Shown here in pieces: positions 42,663-53,390 of a stretch of DNA of 64,000 nt (positions within the stretch are counted from its first letter, which is position 1; the number at the start of each line of letters is the position of its first letter). Position numbers and translations under genes: made by a program. Below the pieces are notes generated by a model. The model saw only the letters and a list, made by a program, of their open reading frames with translations. It was not told the origin of the DNA and ran no database searches. The DNA comes from Paraphysomonas bandaiensis (lineage: Eukaryota; Chrysophyceae): the NCBI GenBank assembly GCA_965644295.1, contig CBFFRP010000241.1, positions 62,001-126,000 on the forward strand. The letters are read 5' to 3'.

Positions 42663-45038
42663 ACAAAGTTTTAGCTTCTACCTACAAGCCGTTTTACTAT
42701 ACCGTTAAGATAAGTGAAAGTGAACAGTTCAAAATTCGTGATTTTTACCCTTACAAAATATGGCCCTAATCCATATCACCATTCCTGTGAATAGTGAAGT
42801 GTACAGCCACCTCAGATGGGTTCTGTACATCTTCCATTCCTTTCAGACATAAACTTAGGGTTATTTGCTAGTATATTCTCTCTATTGTCATCGTCAGGTA
42901 CAGTTACATTGTCATACACACCACCCAACAAATTATCCTGTCTGAGCCAGATATTCATACAATCATGCGCATGTCTAACCAAAGAATCACACTTAATCGT
43001 TACAGAATGCTTTTTGAAGAAGTCTTGTATCCACTTCATGTCTCTACCAGAAAAGTACCTTCGTCCAATGCTATTTTTGATGTTTGCCCAGTAGAGTTCT
43101 ATCGGTTGGAAATTACACATGTAAGGTGGGGTAAATATCACCTCCCAACCAAGCTCTGCAAAGCGACATTCTACCCAAGTCAGCAAGTCGCGAGGCTTGT
43201 AATCAGCTAGAATGTCGTGAACAGCCTCTTGAAGCTCCCTGAGAGATGGACCTGCTGGAGAATTTGGAAACCCTCCATGCCTAGGCACTTCAAACTGAAG
43301 CAGCGTGCCATTCCTGTTGACAGTAATACGGGACCCCCTAGGCAGACACTTGCGCAAATGCAGCGTACACTCACTCTTGCTGAGACGATGTGGGTTAATC
43401 ATGCCTCCCATATGGTAGGGGGCATTGTCCAATACTAGTATGCAAGGGGTACCAGGATACTTTCTCTTCCATGTTGGAACAAAACAACAGTTAATCCATT
43501 TCTGAAACGAATCGAAATTCATGGCAGTGTGGTAGTCTCCTGATTTTGTATAGAGGAAGGACCACAACGTCGACCATAATTTACCTTTTTCATTCTCTAA
43601 TTGCCAACGAATTGCACCATCAGAAGTAATTGCATCGACAATTATCAAACGATCTCCCTTAGACGACTTTGTTCCTTGCCGTGTCACTCCTTTGGGTCCT
43701 ATGCCAGTCTTCCTGCTATGATATCTCCACACCCATGTCTCATCCATGTATGCAATGCAGGCACTCCCTTGTTTTTCCTTTTTAATTGCATCTGTAGAGA
43801 CGCTAATGTTAATACACACCATAACAAGTAATAAATGTTACGGTATCACAGCACATACATCATCATCGGTTTTTGTATATAAAATAACAAAATTTCTTCA
43901 ACAATAACGTACCACTATACAACAGCATAAATCGTCGGATTTGCAGTGTTATTTTTACTGAAGTAGTGTTATACGGAATGACACCATTAACATAATCAAA
44001 GTCAAAGCACATTCGTTTTCGTAAAGCGGTGTATGACACTTTGATGTCAAATTGGTTCTCGAGATACCGATGCAGGTCCGCATATGTATGCCTTACACCA
44101 TCCCGCAATTCATTCATAATGTAGTCATGACATGAAATAAGCATCTCTTTCTGAATTTTCATGTGCTCATAAACATAGGCCTTGCTGCCTGTACCTCGAG
44201 TTGGTGCTATACTGCACGGGGTACAGTACACTTCTTGACCATTTGTGTCATACTCCTGAATGATATGTCCAACAGTCGTGTCGCTCATCTGTAATGCGTC
44301 AGCAGTAAATTTAATGGCTGCGGTGTGATTGCTTGCTCTCTTCTTCATAATAACATTAGAATAGATGCGTAAGACATTAACAACATCATCGAATGATGCC
44401 AATTGGCCCTGAGGTCGACATAGCTCCTCCCGAATGGCAACAGCCCTGTCTCTGAAGTCACACTGAACTTCTGCTTTTTCCTCCACCACCTCAGGGTCTT
44501 CTTGGACTAATTCTTCCTCTATCCCTACTGGACGTCGCCTTGCACGTAATTCTCTTTTCTCTCTATTCTTCCTGCCTTTTGACCGTGCATTGTATCCACT
44601 GCAGACCTCTTTCCACGGGATGATTTTCTGACAGATTTTGATCTTTTGTTAATCGCCATGTTTGAAACAAGCAGGCCCTTAAATAAAAATACCCAACGTG
44701 AGATTGTCACCAGTGATGTTGCGATACTTACCACGAAATATGGAGTTCGTTTGAGGTGAAATGCAAAATATATATTTTGCACGCCACCAGACCTCGAAAA
44801 TTTTGGGACCACTGTGTTGGCATCATTCTAATATTGGACATAGAGTATGAATGAGATATCTTAAGCATGCAAATGGAAGCCTGTGACCTGATTGACAGTG
44901 TCAAGGCGGTTTGGAAGGGTGTGTGGGAGCAGTCGTGGTGAAATTGAGAGATTTCCTGAAATATTATCAAACTCAATAACTGAAAAAAACGTAACTGTCG
45001 ACCGTTTTTTGAGCAGTTAGTTATGAGTGAACGAACTG
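42558..45038. mobile_element. Second Tc1/mariner-type element, short inverted repeats
   Basis: 2,481 bp bounded by TA at 42556-42557 and 45039-45040. Ends are CAGTTCGTTCACTCATAACT and its reverse complement (21-bp match including the next base). It encodes one transposase on the minus strand. TA duplication, CAGT terminus and DDE enzyme all fit the IS630-Tc1-mariner superfamily. Confidence 0.9.
42812..44659 (-). CDS. DDE transposase with long D-E spacing
   Basis: The catalytic exon (43791-42812) joins the upstream exon (ending 43913) through a 121-bp GT-AG intron that keeps frame. The N-terminal exon has a helix-turn-helix region (TADALQMSDTTVGHIIQEYD). The catalytic part shows D in AYMDETW, D in LVLDNAPYH and E in MCNFQPIELYW, with about 109 residues between the last two instead of 34. 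The insert includes a KCLPRGSRITVNRNGTLLQF segment. DETW, DNAPYH and PIELxWA motifs match a DDE_3-type group found in invertebrate and protist transposons. The start is uncertain: the ATG at 44659 opens a Lys-rich frame that ends at 44525 and would need another short intron or a frameshift to join. The catalytic exon is intact. Confidence 0.8.
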
Positions 45039-45040
45039 TA

Positions 45041-45379
45041 CTATTATGAAAACTTCTTGCAAACCACTCGATTAACATTTCGGGACAAATTAACATTAAA
45101 AATACTCGTAGAATATAGCTTTCATTCAAAAGTCCCAAATTTGAACATATTCCCCACGTTTGTCGTAAGGTTGCCTCACTACAAGTTTAGCCTTTTTATG
45201 CGAGATCATAGAGCCACAGAAGATAAAGAAGACGAGAAGACGACGCTAAAAACAAAATAAAGACGACGATGCTGAATTTAATATCTCTATCAATGCCAAA
45301 GCTCCCCGAGAAGTGACACACATATTGCAAATATAACCTATGTGTTAAATTAAACTGTCTGTTCGGAAAAAAGGACAAC
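45041..45379. other. Spacer right of the Tc1-type element
   Basis: Nothing recognised; low GC, no frame with conserved motifs. Confidence 0.5.
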
Positions 45380-45830
45380 CACACTGTGCAACCAATACAC
45401 GTCATGCACTATTGTTTCTCAGTGAGTCTCTTGCATGCATTCGGCTCAACGAGAGAATATAAGTGTAGCATATACAACATTCCCATCACACAACCAAGCA
45501 TACTATATTCACTCAGCTAACACACGTAGCAGCAGTATTACTGTACAACATATACCCATCACACAACCAATACACGTGATGTACTATTGTCTCTCAGTAC
45601 AACATGAGCCTCTTGCACGAACTCGGCTCAACGAGAGAATATAAGTGTAGCATAACCATATACAACATACCCATCACACAACCAATACACGTCATACACT
45701 ATCTCTTGGTGCACCCTGCCTGAGCATACTATATTCACTCAGCAAACACACGTAGCAGCAGTATGACTGTACAACATATAGACACTGTGCAACCAATACA
45801 CGTCATGCACTATTGTTTCTCAGTACAGCT
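45380..45830. repeat. Cluster of interspersed tandem units
   Basis: Three modules recur in mixed order: CAACCAATACACGTCATGCA (four times), CGGCTCAACGAGAGAATATA (twice) and ACACACGTAGCAGCAGTAT (twice), with CTATTGTTTCTCAGT between. The last copy runs into the 3' end of the kinase-like gene. Confidence 0.85.
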
Positions 45831-46559
45831 AACAGCTCTCTAAACGTCAAGTCTATCAATTTTTTTTGGTTGCTGGCCAAGCGTTGCCATTGAGCTGAAT
45901 ATGTATCCTTTTCCAAGGATAGCACCGCAAGATAGAGGCGATCAAGCTCAACTCCAAAATGTAAATGCTCGCGTCCAATATACTCAATTAGTGCAGTTTC
46001 AATATTTTCCACGAATTTTTCTTCGTCAAGGCAATGAGATGCATCCCAGTCAATAATTTTAATCTCAACCATACCAGCGCTTTTATTATGTAGCCACATA
46101 ACATTAGACAGGTAGAGGTCCACATGAATCACCCCGGCTCTGTGAATGCTCTCAACCGCTTCAGTCAAGGCTTTCACATATAAATCATAAACATCTTCGT
46201 TTGTGATTCGATTTGGGGCTCCAATCCGGAAACCAAGCTTCGTCAGGTCTCTGTATATTAGCTGATAACACTCATTAGACGCGTTATCAGGTGTACGAAT
46301 AGACAACGGATACTCCGCGAAGGGGCGAGACTCGGGAGATGCGTACACCAGGTTAAGAGACTCGATCATGTGGTGAATGCCCTTCTCTATGTCAAGATGA
46401 TCTGCATTGTGCACGGCAAACAAACCCAGCCCATGTTTATACACATCACGAGACAACGTCTTAATATAGTATGCACCATCAACATCCAGCCGAAGTGGTG
46501 CACGCACAGCACTTGAAGGTTTGATGCTCTGAAGTAATTCGTAGAGTTTCTCGCAGTGT
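45803..46559 (-). pseudogene. C-terminal half of a Crinkler-like kinase gene, split by Ty3 insertion
   Basis: Open frame to a stop at 45803. It carries an atypical kinase catalytic loop HVDLYLSNVMW (HxD....N) and metal-binding IIDWDAS. N-lobe features are weak. Upstream it is interrupted exactly at the LTR; subtracting the retrotransposon and one copy of the AGTGT target duplication places both halves in a single frame of about 598 codons (with 52090-53134). The plan coiled coil plus degenerate kinase resembles CRN-associated proteins of oomycetes and other protists. Whether any intact allele remains cannot be told. Confidence 0.75.
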
Positions 46560-46851
46560 TGTAGGACTATCCACTTACATATAGAATATATACGTGTACT
46601 TGTCCTGTATTATATGATTAGTAGTACAGTACTGTATTGTATACGTGTACCATGTAGTTAGGAATACAAACTGTAGGGAATGTGATTGTTGTTGGGATTA
46701 GAAATAGCCGTTGATATTGTAGACAGTATTATTAGCCGTTGATATTGTAGACAGTATTATTCATGATTCATTATACGATAATAATCATTATTTTGTACTT
46801 CTGTACTTGAGTATTGCTTTGCACACATACACATATGTATGCAAGCCCACA
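46560..46851 (+). repeat. 5' LTR of the Ty3 element
   Basis: Starts TGTAGGACTATCC, ends AAGCCCACA. An internal 36-bp unit (AGCCGTTGATATTGTAGACA...) is duplicated in tandem. Confidence 0.95.
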
Positions 46852-46900
46852 GTAATATTACTTTATAAGTAGTACTCAATCTCTGTGATATAACAATATT

Positions 46901-49900
46901 ATGGGGGAAAGTAAGAGAAGCAAGATAAGAGCAGCTCCTCAAATAGAGGAATTGTTAGCTGCTTCGGGTTCTTCGTCTAAAAAGACAAAGAGAGAGAGAG
47001 AATCCTCTCGAAAACGAGCAAGAGATGTAACTACATCATCTCAAATGCAATCTTCTCCTCAAACTGAGACATCAGTAGAGGCGGAAGGAGAATTGAGTGG
47101 AGTATCATTTCGTGAGCTCTCTTCTTCTCAACCAAAGAGAAAGAAGCAAAGGAGTGGAGATCCGCACCCCAACAGGAGTGAGCGCATTGACTTGAATGAA
47201 GTCATTGCGACGGAATCTACTCCACATGAAGTAATCAATACCGACTCTATTCCCTACTTAGGTAGTGTGCAAGATGAGGATATCATCGAATTTTGTGAAA
47301 ATCTCTCGAAAAGAGATCCTAAAGGGACAAAATTCATAAGGTCAGAAATCATGGCACCAACAGTGCGTGATATGCTTCAGTTCCAGCGACAGCAGGATTT
47401 TGGAGATGAGTCTGACGAGGACTGGCTAGATCCAAACATTGTAACTACTGAGGAATTGATTCAGTGGTTAAAGCAAGCCTTTCTAGAGGAAGAGGAGCGA
47501 TACTCTGATACATTGGAGCCTCTTCCTAGGTTCATAGATAATATCATTGGACCAAAAGTTAAGGTGGATATTCATGTTCCTAAAGTATTCTTAAAAGAAT
47601 ATGGACGTCTGAATGAGCTTTATAAGCTCATTCCGGAGGCAAGTCTCACAGAGGTAGCCTCGGATACCATAGTCAAAACCCTCAAGAAAAACATCAAACT
47701 TGTGGGCGGACATTCCTTCAGAAAGGATGCCAAAGAGAAATTTATAGCGGATATAGGCCAGGGTCAATCTGCACCAAAAGATTTCGGAGCATTCTGTAGA
47801 AAGGTGCGAGAGCTTAACAATGACTATAGTCAAGCTGTGAGAAAAGTAAAGAGGATGGAAACTAAATTGGATTCCAAAGAAACATCTAAGTCTAACAAGA
47901 CTAAGAATACAAAAACTTCATCCTCCAGCTCATCCTCAAGTACTAAAGCAACAACTGATACTAAGGAAGCATGTTGGATATGCGGTAATCTTCATAAAGG
48001 TGACTGCACCCGCAAAACCTGTGCATGGGCTAACCATGAAAAGAAGCCATGGAAAGATTCCACACAGGGCAAAAAATATGCGGCTATGGGTTGGAGTACC
48101 TGCCCTTATGTGGAGAATCCTGATGGTCCTCCGAGATCGAAAACAAGTAAGTTATCATGCCCTAAGTGTTTATATATAAATGCTATTGACATGAATAATG
48201 ATATGCTCGATGTCTTTGTATGTCCTAGAGCTGATGTCAATGTACAACAGGTAAAGGAAAATCTAAGGGCTAAAGCCTTATTGGACACGGGGGCTACTGG
48301 GAATAATTTCATTAACCAAGAACTTGCTGATATGTTAGTTGCTAGGTATAATATTCCATTGCACGAGTGTAACATTAAAATTTGTAGTGCGCTTGATAAT
48401 GCTTGTTGTAGTAGCAAGCAATATATGATAATAACTATAAGATTAACTGATGAGTATAACAATACTCTTGATATTGAGTTGCAATGTTTGATAATAGATA
48501 GCACCTTTGATATCATAATTGGTAGAGAAACTATCAAGAAATATAGATTAGTTGATCATTTTCCATCTCACTTTATGGAAAGAGAGTTAGCAGGGAAAAT
48601 GCTAGCTACGGCCGCGGGCCATGCTGAGAAGACTCAGCTTCTCTCGGAACATATTAGTGAGAGAGCCACATGTTATAATAACATGGAAACATTAAGGCGC
48701 CAAGCTAAGGAACACCTTAGTTATAATAATAATTTACTTACAAGTAATAGCTTGGTTAGTACTATGTATTCACCTCCAATATCATCCATGCGTATAAGTG
48801 CATATGAAAAGGAAGATATAGGCGAGATTAGAGATAACTATCTGGAGTCAATTCCAGAAGAAATAGTTACAAATACTCAGGAAAAGGTAGAAGGTACTAC
48901 GTTACCAACTAAAATCTCTGGTCCCGAATCTTTACAAAGGAGGGTGAGAGAAATCCATGAAATCTATAAGGATAGATTTAAAACCACAGTGTCGGATATG
49001 CCAATGGATGTCCCACCTTTTGAATTAGAGGTAGATAGGGATGCCTGGGAACAACCAAAGCATTGTGGTCCACCACGAAAGATGGATCGAGTACGACAGT
49101 ATGCTTGTAAAAAGCAACTCGATACATTTGTGGAGCATGGAATAATACAACCAAGTACGGCTCCTTATTATAGCCAGGTATTATTAGTTCCCAAACCAAA
49201 TGATAAATGGCGATTCTGTGTAGACTATAAAAGTCTAAACAAGCACACACAGAGGGAACGTTGGCCAATACCTAACATCAAAGAAATGTTAGAACGTATT
49301 GGGTCTAAGAAACCCAAATATTTCATAATTCTGGATTTAGTATCTGGTTATTACCAGGCTAAAATTTCAGAGTACTCGAGGAAGTGGACGGCATTTATAA
49401 CCTTCTGGGGAGTATTCGAATGGCTCCGACTACCCATGGGTTTGAGTGGTGCTCCATCATACTTTCAACGAGTATTAACAACAATTGTGCTTGCCGGGTT
49501 GATTATGTTCATATGTGAATTATATCTAGATGACCTGATTATATATGCTTCTACAGAAGATGAACTAGTTGAAAACTACATTAAAGTTCTAGAACGCTTC
49601 AGGAAATACAATGTTTACATTAATCCTGAGAAAGTGAAAATAGGAGAGTCCGAAGTACAATATGTAGGACATACTCTAAATGAGGAAGGGTTACACTTTA
49701 CTAGAGAACGTCTGGATAGTGTATTAAATTTCCCAAAGCCTGAAACTATGAAGGGTCTAAAATCTTTCCTCGGATTGGCAAATTATTTTCGGGATCACGT
49801 GCACAACCACTCCTTAGTGGTGAGACCGTTAAATAAAATGCTTCTCAACTATCATAGACGTAAACGTCTACAGTGGACAGAGGATGCCAATGAAGCATTT

Positions 49901-51733
49901 GAAAAGATCAAATTGATGATTCATGAATGTCCAACATTATTTTTCATTGATGACGAGTCACCAATATACTTATTGACCGATGCATCTGATTATGGAATAG
50001 GAGCATACCTCTACCAAGTAGTAGATGGTGTAGAACGTCCAATAGGATTTCTCAGTAAAACATTCGATGAAAGAATGATGAATTGGGATACACCTCAGAA
50101 AGAAGGATATGCTATATACTATGCCTTAGATAAATGGGATTACCTATTAAGGTATAGATATTTTACGATCAAAACAGACCATAAAAATATTACTCAGTTG
50201 AAAACTGATTATGCTAAGGATAAGAAAGTTCAGCGATGGTTGAAATGTTTCCAAGCATATGATTATGATCTATGTGATATTAAAGGATCTGATAATGTTG
50301 TTGCTGATGCATTTAGTAGACTATGTGCATTAGAATCTGAAATGAAAACAAAATGTGCTTCCCTAATTCCCGATATTAAAGTTCCACACAAGGAATGGGA
50401 AATTATTAAAAGATTTCATAACAATGTTACAGGTCATCATGGTATTGATCGTACAATACAAAAATTACGAGACAATGGTCATAAATGGTCAAAGCAAGGG
50501 GCACATGTGACAAAATTTATTAAAACTTGTCCTTGTTGTCAAAAGATGAGTAGAATTAAACCAATAATTAATGCTCATCCCTTTACTGTCTCAACATATG
50601 GCCCGATGCAACGAATAGCAGTGGATTTTATTCAGAGTCTGCATCCAGATGAGGATGGATACACTAATATATTAGTGATTATCGATTCCTTTTCTAGGTG
50701 GGTAGAATTAATCCCTACTAAGAATCTCACTGCCATGGCGGCGGCAAAGGGATTGCTTCAACACCTGGGTAGATATGGAGCACCTATTGAGATTCATTCG
50801 GATCTTGGACCAGCATTTGTGGATGATTTAACAAAATCATTGATAGAAATGGTTGGAAGTAATCAATCATTTTCGATGGCGTATTCTAAAGAAGAAAATG
50901 CTATAGTTGAACGTGCTAATAAAGAAATTTTAAGGCACTTAAGGAATATTATATTTGATAAGAATGTACTAAATAATTGGTCAATGTATCTACCTTTAGT
51001 ACAAAGAATTATGAATTCTTCTAAACATAGAAGCACCGGCGTTACTCCCGCTAGTATTCTATTTGGGAATGCAGTAGATTTAGATAAAAGTTTATTCATT
51101 GAACACAATGAGAACTTGGACGGGAACGAACAAAAGCTATCACATTGGATAGATAGAATACAAAAGGTTCAGTCCACTATTATGGATGTTGCAAGACGAA
51201 ATCTTCGCAAACATGATGAAATCCACATGGCAACTGCACCAAATATACAAACAAAAGAATTTCCAATAAATTCTTATGTGTTAGTTGAGCATAGACAAAA
51301 TGCTTTACGTCCTGGACCGGCAAGTAAGTTATTACCATATCTTAAAGGTCCAATGCGAGTAGTCAATGTTATTGGAGATAAATATACTCTTCAAGATATA
51401 GTTACTAAACGTAATAAAGACTATCATATAAAGAAATTAAGGGAATTTAATTACGATCCCTCTACTATTGACCCCTTACAAGTGGCATGTAAAGATGGTG
51501 GAAACTTTTATGCTATTGACCATATTTCAAAAATAAAAGGTCGAGCTAAAGGTCCGAAAAGTCAAATAAAATTTCTAGTACATTGGATAGGGTATGAAAA
51601 ACCTACATGGGAACCATGGGCTAACGTTAGAAAAACGTATGCTCTACAAAATTTCCTAACTCAACATCCTGATGAAAATGTAAGAAATTTACTACCTCGA
51701 AATGTGGTTTATTCTTCTGATGAAGAAGATTAA
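46901..51733 (+). CDS. Ty3/gypsy Gag-Pol polyprotein with chromodomain
   Basis: 1,610 aa in one frame. Order: a Lys/Ser-rich Gag start; a zinc-knuckle-like CWICGNLHKGDCTRKTC near residue 360; aspartic protease ALLDTGATGNNF near 465; reverse transcriptase with RFCVDYKSLN and the catalytic box LYLDDLIIYA (YLDD); RNase H with LLTDASDYGIGAYLY; integrase zinc finger HHGIDRTIQK...CPCCQKM and catalytic VDFIQSL ... HSDLGPAF ... E in EENAIVERAN; and a C-terminal chromodomain (KFLVHWIGYEKPTWEPWANV). The chromodomain, which would target histone marks, places it among chromoviruses. Gag and Pol are fused without frameshift or stop. All domains look complete, so it may be active. Confidence 0.96.
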   Translation: MGESKRSKIRAAPQIEELLAASGSSSKKTKRERESSRKRARDVTTSSQMQSSPQTETSVEAEGELSGVSFRELSSSQPKRKKQRSGDPHPNRSERIDLNEVIATESTPHEVINTDSIPYLGSVQDEDIIEFCENLSKRDPKGTKFIRSEIMAPTVRDMLQFQRQQDFGDESDEDWLDPNIVTTEELIQWLKQAFLEEEERYSDTLEPLPRFIDNIIGPKVKVDIHVPKVFLKEYGRLNELYKLIPEASLTEVASDTIVKTLKKNIKLVGGHSFRKDAKEKFIADIGQGQSAPKDFGAFCRKVRELNNDYSQAVRKVKRMETKLDSKETSKSNKTKNTKTSSSSSSSSTKATTDTKEACWICGNLHKGDCTRKTCAWANHEKKPWKDSTQGKKYAAMGWSTCPYVENPDGPPRSKTSKLSCPKCLYINAIDMNNDMLDVFVCPRADVNVQQVKENLRAKALLDTGATGNNFINQELADMLVARYNIPLHECNIKICSALDNACCSSKQYMIITIRLTDEYNNTLDIELQCLIIDSTFDIIIGRETIKKYRLVDHFPSHFMERELAGKMLATAAGHAEKTQLLSEHISERATCYNNMETLRRQAKEHLSYNNNLLTSNSLVSTMYSPPISSMRISAYEKEDIGEIRDNYLESIPEEIVTNTQEKVEGTTLPTKISGPESLQRRVREIHEIYKDRFKTTVSDMPMDVPPFELEVDRDAWEQPKHCGPPRKMDRVRQYACKKQLDTFVEHGIIQPSTAPYYSQVLLVPKPNDKWRFCVDYKSLNKHTQRERWPIPNIKEMLERIGSKKPKYFIILDLVSGYYQAKISEYSRKWTAFITFWGVFEWLRLPMGLSGAPSYFQRVLTTIVLAGLIMFICELYLDDLIIYASTEDELVENYIKVLERFRKYNVYINPEKVKIGESEVQYVGHTLNEEGLHFTRERLDSVLNFPKPETMKGLKSFLGLANYFRDHVHNHSLVVRPLNKMLLNYHRRKRLQWTEDANEAFEKIKLMIHECPTLFFIDDESPIYLLTDASDYGIGAYLYQVVDGVERPIGFLSKTFDERMMNWDTPQKEGYAIYYALDKWDYLLRYRYFTIKTDHKNITQLKTDYAKDKKVQRWLKCFQAYDYDLCDIKGSDNVVADAFSRLCALESEMKTKCASLIPDIKVPHKEWEIIKRFHNNVTGHHGIDRTIQKLRDNGHKWSKQGAHVTKFIKTCPCCQKMSRIKPIINAHPFTVSTYGPMQRIAVDFIQSLHPDEDGYTNILVIIDSFSRWVELIPTKNLTAMAAAKGLLQHLGRYGAPIEIHSDLGPAFVDDLTKSLIEMVGSNQSFSMAYSKEENAIVERANKEILRHLRNIIFDKNVLNNWSMYLPLVQRIMNSSKHRSTGVTPASILFGNAVDLDKSLFIEHNENLDGNEQKLSHWIDRIQKVQSTIMDVARRNLRKHDEIHMATAPNIQTKEFPINSYVLVEHRQNALRPGPASKLLPYLKGPMRVVNVIGDKYTLQDIVTKRNKDYHIKKLREFNYDPSTIDPLQVACKDGGNFYAIDHISKIKGRAKGPKSQIKFLVHWIGYEKPTWEPWANVRKTYALQNFLTQHPDENVRNLLPRNVVYSSDEED

Positions 51734-51798
51734 TAACAAAGTTTACAGAATTGAGTGTCAATATAACACATTAACACATCAATTATAAGGGGAGGTAG

Positions 51799-52090
51799 TG
51801 TAGGACTATCCACTTACATATAGAATATATACGTGTACTTGTCCTGTATTATATGATTAGTAGTACAGTACTGTATTGTATACGTGTACCATGTAGTTAG
51901 GAATACAAACTGTAGGGAATGTGATTGTTGTTGGGATTAGAAATAGCCGTTGATATTGTAGACAGTATTATTAGCCGTTGATATTGTAGACAGTATTATT
52001 CATGATTCATTATACGATAATAATCATTATTTTGTACTTCTGTACTTGAGTATTGCTTTGCACACATACACATATGTATGCAAGCCCACA
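51799..52090 (+). repeat. 3' LTR of the Ty3 element
   Basis: Base-for-base the same as 46560-46851 on reading. Confidence 0.95.
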
Positions 52091-53134
52091 GTGTGCACTA
52101 GCTTTCGAGATATAGGCGGAGGCAATCTGCCTCTCCACAGGGTCCGAGAGGTCCAAGTGTTTGCTGAGGGGGATATACGTCGGGAAGGACTCGTCCAGTA
52201 CAATAGTCACTCCGGCAACAAATGATAAACCGGTATTACCAATGACTGGAATTATGCATTCACTACTCGGAACGCCATCGTTGAACAATTTCATTGCAAA
52301 ATTAGTTGCAGTTACTGCAGCTTGCGCCACTGCGGGCATCGCGGACGATGCTGCGCTTTTATGTTCAATGTCAGACAAGAAATATTTCCCAAAGCGATGA
52401 TGAGAATCTTCGTAAGAGGGGGGGGCAGCAATACCATCAGCAAGCCCCCGGGAGTCCAGATTTTTTTGTCCATTGTCCTCAACGCCTTTATACATCTCCT
52501 CCACAGCTGAAAATTGCTGATGCACTCCGCCGGATTCAGTTTCACCCCATGTTTGCAGTCCCATTTTCTCTCCATAGAGTCTTAGTCGAGGGGCTTTTGA
52601 CACTTCTTCATCAGTTGGAACCAGACGACTATGTAAACTCTGCTCTAACTTGTAATAAGTGGGGTCAAATCTAACTGATGTGGGCAGAAAGCCAAAACCA
52701 CTTGGCGCACTGCTACAAAATATGGAAGAAGAATTTTGGCATTTTTCGGTTACTTCCACATTCTTTGAGATACGTAACGAAGATAGAGGGATTTGGATAC
52801 TGATATCTGCCAGGTTTTTTTTTTCCTTCTGGAGTTCCATAACATACCTCTGGAGTTCCCTAACATATCCCTGGAGTTCCCTAACATATCCCTGGGTATT
52901 CAAATATGTTGCTTCCAGTCTATCTCTTCGTTCGAGATCACCTTCTGCTTTAGCTTCCCTTAGATCAGCTTTAGCTTCCCTTAGATCAGCTTCAGCTTCC
53001 CTGAGATCAGCTTCAGCTTCCCTGAGATCAGCTTCAGCTTCCCTGAGACGAGCTTCAGCTTCCCTGAGACGAGCTTTGGTATCATCAACTTCTTTCTCGA
53101 CAGCATTGACTTCGTTCTCCGGATTGTTCATCAT
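52090..53134 (-). pseudogene. N-terminal half of the Crinkler-like kinase gene
   Basis: Starts at ATG 53134. After ~20 residues a coiled coil is built from repeated ADLREAE heptads (six or more units), followed by a second short repeat (GYVRELQ/RYVMELQ). Then come ~200 residues without recognised motifs, ending SDPVERQIASAYISKASAH at the LTR. Frame runs on into the LTR to a stop at 52010, so a truncated protein could be made. See 45803-46559 for the other half. Confidence 0.75.
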
Positions 53135-53390
53135 TAACTTTATATGGAGCTAAAGATTGTCGGGGTTGAACAGTCCTCTGGCTGATAATGAGAGACAGAC
53201 ACACACAGGCTTCCACTTCCTTCTCATCTCGATTCAAAAAATCCATCCGGGAACTCCTACGTACCGTACCGTATAGAATCACATCACGTGGACGTGTTAT
53301 AGTGACCCCCATCCATCAACTCAAGTCAAAAAATGATGAAATTCCGAATTCCGCATACGATCCTCTTTTTTTTAGTTCAACACTTCGACT

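Larger units (their letters stand above)
46560..52090 (+). mobile_element. Intact Ty3/gypsy chromovirus
   Basis: 5,531 bp with 292-bp LTRs at both ends that read identically, a polypurine tract AAGGGGAGGTAG before the 3' LTR, a 5-bp AGTGT target duplication (46555-46559; 52090-52094, overlapping the terminal A) and one undamaged 1,610-codon gag-pol frame. Identical LTRs and an intact frame indicate a very recent insertion, into the Crinkler-like gene. Confidence 0.95.

Noticed and set aside
44728-45138. 136-codon frame crossing the right end of the second Tc1-type element
   Set aside because: It spans the inverted repeat and flank and shows no domain.
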